Assembly (NCBI GenBank): GCA_902774035.1
Contig: CACYHA010000012.1
Location: forward strand, 1-53,249
Direction of reading: 5' to 3'
From: Oscillospiraceae bacterium
GTDB taxonomy: Bacteria; Bacillota; Clostridia; Oscillospirales; Acutalibacteraceae
DNA: 53,249 nt
Of the stretch, positions 48,324 through 53,249 are shown one piece after another (the first letter of the stretch is position 1; each line of letters opens with the position of its first letter). The position numbers were made by a program, and so were the translations under genes. The notes under the pieces are model-generated. The model saw only the letters and a list, made by a program, of their open reading frames with translations. It did no database searches and was not told where the DNA came from.

Positions 48324-49727
48324 ATGGAAAACGTATTTCACTCCGTGCGGCTCGACGACGAAAAGTGCAAGGGCTGCACCAACTGTATCAAACGCTGCCC
48401 CACGCAGGCCATCCGCGTGCGCGGCAAAAAAGCATATATCATTTCCGACCGCTGCATCGACTGCGGCGAGTGCATCCGCGTCTGTCCGCACAACGCAAAG
48501 TATGCGGTCAGCGAGAGCTTCAACGAGCTGCTGAAGTATTCATACCGCATCGCGCTTCCGGCGCCCTCGCTCTACGGGCAGTTCAACAACCTCGACAACG
48601 TGGATTATGTGCTCAACGGGCTGAAGAAAATGGGCTTTGACGATGTGGTCGAGGTCAGCAAGGGCGCGGAGTTTATCAGCGACGCCACGCGCAAGATGAT
48701 CGAGGCCGGCGTGCTGAAAACGCCGGTGATCTCTTCGGCCTGCCCGGCGGTGCTGCGCCTGATCCGCACCCGGTTCCCGAATCTGATCGGCAACATTCTG
48801 CCGCTGTTCACGCCGCTGGATTTCACGGCGAAGCTGGCGCGGGAACGCGCCATGCAGGAGACCGGGCTGCCCTCGGAAAAGATCGGCATCTTCTTCATCA
48901 CGCCGTGCCCGGCCAAGCGCACCGAGATCAAGACCCCGCTGTGCTTTGAGGATCAGAACATCGACGGCGCGATCGCCATCAAGGACATTTACCCCGTGCT
49001 GGTGCAGACCATGGACAAGCTGCAGCCCGAAGAGCTGGAGCCGCTCAACGATTCCGGCATCATCGGCGTCGGCTGGGCCAGCAGCGGCGGTGAGGCGGCC
49101 GGTCTGCTCAAGGAGCGCTATCTTGCGGCGGACGGAATCGAAAACATCACAAAGGTGCTTGAGGAACTGGAAGACGAAAAGCTCAACGATCTCGATTTCA
49201 TTGAGCTGAACTGCTGCACCGGCGGCTGCGTCGGCGGCGTGCTGACAGTGGAAAATCCCTATGTTGCGAAGGCACGTATCCAGCGTCTGCGCAAGTTTAT
49301 GCCGGTTTCCTGCAACAGTCTGCCCAAGGATTTTGACCTGGACGAGTTGAGCTGGACGAAGGAGCTGCTGCCCTCGCCGGCGATGAAGCTGGCCGACAAC
49401 GTGCTCAAGGCCATGCGCCTGATGACGGAGCTGAAGGCCATCGAGGCCTCGCTGCCCGGTCTGGACTGCGGCATCTGCGGCGCGCCGTCCTGCCACGCGC
49501 TGGCCGACGACATCGTGCGCGGCTATGCTGAGCGCAGCGACTGCGTGTTTTCGGCGCTGCGCAAGGCGAGCGACGGCGACGAGTGGCTGCCGGCGCCCTT
49601 CCGTGAACGGGCAGCCGTCCATCCGTTCCCGGAGAAAGGCGACGGCTACGCCCACGATTTTGCGCATACGTTTTTGAAACATACCGACCCTAAGGATGAA
49701 AACAAGGAAAAGGGTGAACCGACATGA
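48324..49727 (+). CDS. Group D-type sensory [FeFe]-hydrogenase (HydS-like)
   Basis: 467 residues. Two N-terminal [4Fe-4S] sites: CKGCTNCIKRCP and CIDCGECIRVCP. H-cluster motifs are altered: L1 is SSACPAV, with Ala139 in place of the proton-relay Cys but ligand Cys140 kept; L2 is TPCPAKRTE (Cys195); L3 is NCCTGGCVGGV (Cys298, Cys302). A C-terminal Fe-S domain, LDCGICGAPSCHALADDIV, follows, then a His-rich tail. All four H-cluster Cys are present, so it may bind the cluster but be slow, as in HydS of Thermoanaerobacter. A sensing role is inferred. Confidence 0.85.
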   Translation: MENVFHSVRLDDEKCKGCTNCIKRCPTQAIRVRGKKAYIISDRCIDCGECIRVCPHNAKYAVSESFNELLKYSYRIALPAPSLYGQFNNLDNVDYVLNGLKKMGFDDVVEVSKGAEFISDATRKMIEAGVLKTPVISSACPAVLRLIRTRFPNLIGNILPLFTPLDFTAKLARERAMQETGLPSEKIGIFFITPCPAKRTEIKTPLCFEDQNIDGAIAIKDIYPVLVQTMDKLQPEELEPLNDSGIIGVGWASSGGEAAGLLKERYLAADGIENITKVLEELEDEKLNDLDFIELNCCTGGCVGGVLTVENPYVAKARIQRLRKFMPVSCNSLPKDFDLDELSWTKELLPSPAMKLADNVLKAMRLMTELKAIEASLPGLDCGICGAPSCHALADDIVRGYAERSDCVFSALRKASDGDEWLPAPFRERAAVHPFPEKGDGYAHDFAHTFLKHTDPKDENKEKGEPT

Positions 49728-50053
49728 CCGTGCAAGCGATGATGGAACAGTTGGATCTGCGGCTTTTGACCGGGGGCGACCTTTCGCGCGAGGTCACGGG
49801 CTGCTACTGCGGCGACCTGCTTTCGTGGGTGATGGGCAAGGCGCAGGAGGGCGATTGCTGGCTGACCGTGATGGGCAACATCAACGCCGTCGCCGTGGCT
49901 GTGCTGACGGACTGCGCGTGCATCGTTCTGACGGAAAACGCCGCGCTGGATGAAAACGCAAAGGCGCGCGCCGAACAGCAGGGCGTCACGATCCTCACCA
50001 CGGCGGAGAGCGCCTATCAAATCGCGGTGAAGCTTTCGGCGGTGATCGCGTGA
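49724..50053 (+). CDS. DRTGG-domain protein (second)
   Basis: 109 residues. MEQLDLRLLTGGDLSREVTG, CYCGDLLSWVMGKAQEGDCW and TVMGNINAVAVAVLTDCACI show the DRTGG fold. It overlaps HydS upstream (ATGA) and the PHP gene downstream (GTGA), so it is translationally coupled to both. It is distinct in sequence from the first DRTGG protein, so a heteromer is possible. Confidence 0.85.
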   Translation: MTVQAMMEQLDLRLLTGGDLSREVTGCYCGDLLSWVMGKAQEGDCWLTVMGNINAVAVAVLTDCACIVLTENAALDENAKARAEQQGVTILTTAESAYQIAVKLSAVIA

Positions 50054-50811
50054 AGCTGTTTTACGATTTTCATATCCATTCGTGCCTGTCTCCCTGCGGC
50101 GACAACGAGATGACGCCCTTCAATCTGGTCAACGCGGCGAAGCTGTTCGGCTATGATATCATCGCCCTGACCGACCACAACTCCTGCCGCAACTGCCGCG
50201 CCGCGGTGCGGGCGGGCGAACAGGCGGGCATCACCGTTGTGCCGGGGATGGAGCTTTGCACGAGCGAGGAGATCCATGTGATCTGCCTGTTTCCGGACTG
50301 CGGCCGCGCCGAAGCGTTCAGCGCGCTTGTGCGCGAAAACATCCCGCCGGTGAAGAACCGCACGGAGATCTTCGGCGATCAGCTTGTGATGGACAGCGAG
50401 GACACCGTGCTGGGTACGGAGGAGCTGCTGCTGAACACGGCGAGCTTTTTTTCCGTGGACGAGGTGCCGGCGCTGGTCAAAGACTACGGCGGCGTGTGCT
50501 TCCCGGCGCACATCGACCGCGCGTCCTACAGCCTGATCTCTTCCCTCGGCGATTTCCCCGCGGACCTTGCCGTGAACGCCTTTGAACTGACCCCGAACGC
50601 GGACGCCGAAAGCTATCTTGCAAAGTATCCCGCCGCGCGCGGCAAGCTCATTCTGCGCGATTCAGACGCGCATTATCTCGAAAACCTGCTTCTGCCGGCG
50701 CACACGCTCAATCTCCCGGCCTGCTCGGCACAGGCGGTGATCGATTATATCCGCAACCGGCACACCCGCTCTGAAACGGAGGACGGACAATGTATCAATG
50801 GATCCTTTTGA
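50050..50811 (+). CDS. PHP-domain phosphoesterase (second)
   Basis: 253 residues. DFHIHSCLSPCGDNEMTPFN, LTDHN, VPGMELCT, FPAHIDR and RDSDAHYLENL carry the metal ligands of PHP enzymes. Cys-rich LTDHNSCRNC is unusual and could be redox-sensitive. GTG 50050 start, coupled to the DRTGG gene. Different from the PHP protein at 45911 in length and loops. Confidence 0.88.
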   Translation: MKLFYDFHIHSCLSPCGDNEMTPFNLVNAAKLFGYDIIALTDHNSCRNCRAAVRAGEQAGITVVPGMELCTSEEIHVICLFPDCGRAEAFSALVRENIPPVKNRTEIFGDQLVMDSEDTVLGTEELLLNTASFFSVDEVPALVKDYGGVCFPAHIDRASYSLISSLGDFPADLAVNAFELTPNADAESYLAKYPAARGKLILRDSDAHYLENLLLPAHTLNLPACSAQAVIDYIRNRHTRSETEDGQCINGSF

Positions 50812-51215
50812 GCGCAGCAAGTCTGCTGCTGCCGCTGCTCATGCTCATTTTCGGCTATCGATATTCCGCAAAAGTGCCGAAATCCATGAAGAGCGGCTAC
50901 CGTACCCGGCGCTCGATGCTGAGCCGGGAAACCTGGGTCTATGCCCATCGCAAGCTCGGCAAGATCTGGAAACCCCTGGGGTGGATCACCTTCCTCGTCA
51001 GCGCCGCCTTTCCGATGTTTCTTCTCAACATGGATGAGGACGAAGCGGGCATGGCGCTGAGCGTACTCTGCATTGTTCAGACAATCCCGTTCGTCGCCTC
51101 GATCATTCCCGTGGAACGTGCGCTCAAAATGAATTTTGACGAAAACGGCGTTCCGAACGACGCCGAAACGCTCCTTGCGTGCCGGGAGGATGAAGATTCG
51201 CCGCCTTTGTCTTGA
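50790..51215 (+). CDS. SdpI-family membrane protein
   Basis: 141 residues, three TM segments (about 3-24, 62-82, 88-108). The motif SGYRTRRSMLSRETWVYAHR, with a following KLGK, is typical of the SdpI/YhfL family (GYRTxxSxxNxxxWxxA). SdpI gives immunity to the toxin SdpC in Bacillus; most family members are uncharacterised. The start lies inside the end of the PHP gene. Whether it belongs to the hydrogenase unit functionally is open. Confidence 0.75.
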   Translation: MYQWILLSAASLLLPLLMLIFGYRYSAKVPKSMKSGYRTRRSMLSRETWVYAHRKLGKIWKPLGWITFLVSAAFPMFLLNMDEDEAGMALSVLCIVQTIPFVASIIPVERALKMNFDENGVPNDAETLLACREDEDSPPLS

Positions 51216-51240
51216 CAAATTTTCGTTTTTGCGATATACT
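51212..51240 (+). promoter_or_regulatory. Promoter of the tRNA-Pro locus
   Basis: TTGACA (51212-51217), 17 bases, TATACT (51235-51240). It overlaps the last codon of the SdpI-like gene. It drives first the partial tRNA copy and then the full tRNA-Pro. Confidence 0.7.
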
Positions 51241-51302
51241 ACGTTCGTCGTTAGCGGCGCCGCATATCTAACAACGAATCACTATTTTTAATTACTAAAT
51301 AG

Positions 51303-51338
51303 CGGGGTGTAGCGCAGCCTCTGCGCGCTTGCTTTGGG
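51303..51338 (+). pseudogene. Duplicated 5' half of tRNA-Pro
   Basis: CGGGGTGTAGCGCAG and GCGCGCTTGCTTTGGG match the 5' half of the complete tRNA at 51492, through the anticodon. The D loop differs (CCTCT against TTGGTA). After TTTGGG the similarity stops and the structured block begins. Confidence 0.75.
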
Positions 51339-51464
51339 CATTTTTGCCGAAGCGCGTCCGGCGGACGAAGAAGCGAGGCAAAAATGGCGCAGCGGTCGAA
51401 ATTGTGCGCCGCACCAAGGCGCAGACAATTTCGGGCACCGCAAGAGGGCGAGCAAAGCAAGCGC
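51325..51464. repeat. Structured block between the two tRNA-Pro copies (C4)
   Basis: Outer 12-base stem GCGCTTGCTTTG (51325-51336) with CAAAGCAAGCGC (51453-51464), so the right arm is an inverted copy of the tRNA anticodon-stem region. Inside are CATTTTTGCC/GGCAAAAATG (51339-51348, 51377-51386) with a nested CGTCC/GGACG hairpin, and CGAAATTGT/ACAATTTCG (51397-51405, 51425-51433) with nested GCGCC/GGCGC. The plan recalls elements C1-C3 but the arms are not the same. Confidence 0.65.
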
Positions 51465-51491
51465 CCAAACAAATACGTACAACAAAAAATA

Positions 51492-51567
51492 ACGGGGTGT
51501 AGCGCAGTTGGTAGCGCGCTTGCTTTGGGAGCAAGATGCCGGGTGTTCGAGTCACCTCACTCCGACC
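51492..51567 (+). tRNA. tRNA-Pro (UGG)
   Basis: Acceptor stem CGGGGTG/CACTCCG (one G-T pair), D arm GCGC/GCGC, anticodon arm CTTGC-TTTGGGA-GCAAG with anticodon TGG, T arm GGGTG/CACCT with TTCGAGT, discriminator A and an encoded CCA. Confidence 0.93.
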
Positions 51568-51568
51568 A

Positions 51569-51595
51569 GAAAGCAGGTTCTTTTGCCTGCTTTTT
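51569..51595 (+). terminator. Terminator after tRNA-Pro
   Basis: AAAGCAGG(ttcttttg)CCTGCTTT followed by TTT. Confidence 0.85.
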
Positions 51596-51637
51596 TGTAT
51601 TCTACGGCCGGTTGAGTTTTTTTCAAGAAACAGGTTA

Positions 51638-51666
51638 TTGCTTTGCGGCGGGTTCTGCGTTATGAT
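51638..51666 (+). promoter_or_regulatory. Promoter of the XRE regulator gene
   Basis: TTGCTT (51638-51643), 17 bases, TATGAT (51661-51666). Confidence 0.65.
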
Positions 51667-51706
51667 ATCATCAGACGGCGCCGTCAAAAACTTGTGAGGT
51701 GATACC

Positions 51707-52846
51707 ATGCAAATCTATTTCAGCGAAAATGTGAAACGCTTTCGAAAAGCGCGGGATCTGACGCAGGAGGCGCTGGCCGAAGCGCTTGGCGTTTCTTTTC
51801 AGACGGTCAGCAAATGGGAGCGCGGAGAAAGCTACCCCGATCTTTCGTTTCTCCCTGTGATTGCGGATTACTTTTCGGTCTCAACCGACACGCTGCTCGG
51901 CATAGACAAACTGAAAAACGAGGAAGAGATTCAGGCGATTTGCGAAAAATATGACAAGCGGAACTACAAGGGCACCGACGGCGCTTTCGGGTTTATGTCG
52001 GAAGCCTATAAAGAGCACCCGAACGATTTCCGCATTGCCGTGCGGTACATGGCGGAGCTCATCAAGGATCTCGATGTGAAAAAAGACCCCAACGCGCACA
52101 AAAAGGAGATCATCGGCATCTTTCGCCGGATCCGGGATCACTGCGTCAACGACAGGATCCGTATCCGGGCGAAGTTTTTGATCATTCACTACTATACTAC
52201 GTTTATCGAACACGGCGTAGACAGCGAAACAACCATGGAGGACATCCTCAAAATCATAGATACCATGCCGCGGCTGACCGACACAAAGGAGATGCTGATG
52301 AGCTACATCCCCTTTTCCAAAGAGGAGCTGCAGGCGGGCTGCCGCGATCTGATCGAAGAGCTGTTGATAACCCTTGACAACACCATGATCCGCTACACGA
52401 TGTATAAATTTCGAACGGGGAAGCGCACGGGATATGAATTCACAGACGAAGAGATTCGGCATTCGATTGCGGGCATTGAACAGATGAATGCGATCTATGA
52501 CATGTTCTATCCCGACGGGAATTACGGCAAAAGCTGGAGGTATGTGATTTACAACTACGGGCACCTCGGCCATTTTTACCATCAGATCGGCAACGACGCA
52601 AAGGCGCTTGCGAATCTGAAAACATGTGCCGAGCTTTCAAAGCGCTTTGACACGATGCCGAACATCACGCAGCGGCACGGATTGTTTTTTGAGGGGCAGA
52701 CGCTCGACAAACAAAAAGAGGTCAACGTATATCTGGACACCAGTGTGTGTATGCAGATGACAAATAACATGATGAACAATTATCCGCTGTCCGATGCCTT
52801 CAAGGCGATGCCGGAATTTCAGCAGATCATAGACATTATGAAGTAA
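51707..52846 (+). CDS. XRE-family regulator with long helical C-terminal domain
   Basis: 379 residues. N-terminal HTH (about 8-62): FRKARDLTQEALAEALGVSF, QTVSKWERGESYPDLSFLPV. The rest is helical, with TPR-like pairs (YNYGHLGHFYHQIGNDAKAL), as in Rgg/PlcR-like or other HTH-TPR regulators that bind peptides or partner proteins. GAGGTGA precedes the ATG. No partner gene is adjacent, and the function is not determined. Its stop is 13 bases from the family B repeat. Confidence 0.8.
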   Translation: MQIYFSENVKRFRKARDLTQEALAEALGVSFQTVSKWERGESYPDLSFLPVIADYFSVSTDTLLGIDKLKNEEEIQAICEKYDKRNYKGTDGAFGFMSEAYKEHPNDFRIAVRYMAELIKDLDVKKDPNAHKKEIIGIFRRIRDHCVNDRIRIRAKFLIIHYYTTFIEHGVDSETTMEDILKIIDTMPRLTDTKEMLMSYIPFSKEELQAGCRDLIEELLITLDNTMIRYTMYKFRTGKRTGYEFTDEEIRHSIAGIEQMNAIYDMFYPDGNYGKSWRYVIYNYGHLGHFYHQIGNDAKALANLKTCAELSKRFDTMPNITQRHGLFFEGQTLDKQKEVNVYLDTSVCMQMTNNMMNNYPLSDAFKAMPEFQQIIDIMK

Positions 52847-52858
52847 AGGGCAGATGCA

Positions 52859-53070
52859 GGGGCTGTTGCATTTCGCGAAAAACGTCAAAGCAAATAAAAG
52901 AAAAAGCGCTTTCCACAGAGTGATTCTGTGATTTCAGCGTTTTCTTTTCTTTGTGTTTTTTCTAAAAAGTAAGATTTTTTGCTTTGACTCGACGTTTTTT
53001 CGCCCTCGGCGTACTTTTGTACAGCCTTCGGTCGAAGAAAACGCCGTTTTCATCTAAATGCAACAGCCCC
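52859..53070. repeat. MITE-like element, family B, copy 2 (212 bp)
   Basis: Perfect 15-base terminal inverted repeats, GGGGCTGTTGCATTT and AAATGCAACAGCCCC. Same length as copy 1. The right part, from CTTTGACTCGACG to GCCGTTTTCATC, is identical to copy 1 while the left hairpin (CACAGA/TCTGTG here) has diverged. The GGGGCTGTTGCA ends look like IS6-type termini, but no transposase is present. Confidence 0.82.
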
Positions 53071-53087
53071 TTGTGTGTTGCTCGGTT

Positions 53088-53249
53088 TTATGTTTTATTC
53101 TTCCGCTTGCGCACAAAATACCGCGCCAGCCCGATCAAAAGCAACGCAAACACGGCGTACATCAGCAGCGTTTTGCACAGCGTGACCGCGCCGAAGACCG
53201 CACCGGTCTGCGGCGTCAGGCAGGCGGGATCGCGCAGCATCAAAAATGT
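53088..53249 (-). CDS. C-terminal end of an unknown membrane protein (partial)
   Basis: Only the last 53 residues are in the window: ...LRDPACLTPQTGAVFGAVTL, then a TM segment (LLMYAVFALLLIGLARYFV) and the basic end RKRKNKT. The gene continues past the window edge. No family can be named from this tail. Confidence 0.6.
   Translation of the reverse strand, partial: TFLMLRDPACLTPQTGAVFGAVTLCKTLLMYAVFALLLIGLARYFVRKRKNKT

Overview
The window looks like a piece of chromosome from a strictly anaerobic, spore-forming Clostridia-type Bacillota, probably an Oscillospirales-like gut lineage. Pointers are the high G+C content, AGGAGG-type ribosome binding sites, TTGACA/TATAAT promoters, a spoVT fragment, a group D-type sensory [FeFe]-hydrogenase cluster, GPH sugar transporters and GH20/GH78 glycosidases. 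Taxonomy is inferred from gene content only.

Layout. 1-4.1 kb is the right end of an integrated mobile element: ParB (cut by the window edge), two small genes, a BRO-type protein and a large serine recombinase. The recombinase reads in frame into the last 149 codons of spoVT, so the element appears to sit inside that sporulation gene. 4.5-5.0 kb is a scar region with a REP-like repeat, a short XRE gene and a gene tail. 5.1-10.8 kb holds a GPH transporter, a flavodoxin-like/membrane gene pair, an AI-2E-family permease and a beta-propeller-like protein. 10.8-16.6 kb is a probable zinc region: two lipoproteins, an orphan solute-binding protein and a znuABC-like operon behind a consensus promoter. 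16.6-25.0 kb is a minus-strand run of surface-glycan genes (CDP-glycerol transferase-like, three GT2 enzymes, acyltransferase) plus mutY, fumC and a sirtuin. 25.2-27.7 kb is a metal-efflux operon (ArsR, stand-alone HMA protein, P1B ATPase). 28.3-34.0 kb, minus strand, carries GH20, an esterase, a DMT exporter, a membrane protein and a second GPH transporter. 34.3-37.2 kb is rpmH-rnpA-yidD-yidC-jag. 37.6-40.0 kb is a GH78-like enzyme with an N-terminal GNAT-like segment. 40.3-45.7 kb is a tandem array of four family I.5-like lipases. 45.9-51.2 kb is the sensory hydrogenase cluster (PHP, unknown, DRTGG, HATPase, HydS, DRTGG, PHP, SdpI-like). The window ends with a disturbed tRNA-Pro locus, an XRE/helical regulator and a gene tail.

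The most unusual content is non-coding. Three intergenic elements (9994-10140, 27851-27991, 37231-37345) fold into the same four-way junction with no unpaired junction bases, and their arms differ by paired, compensating changes. Two MITE-like families are present: one of 161/160 bp and one with two copies of exactly 212 bp. Several low-complexity heptanucleotide repeat tracts sit on gene ends and often supply the stop codon. A fourth structured block separates a duplicated 5' half of tRNA-Pro from the complete tRNA. No CRISPR array, rRNA operon or replication origin was seen.
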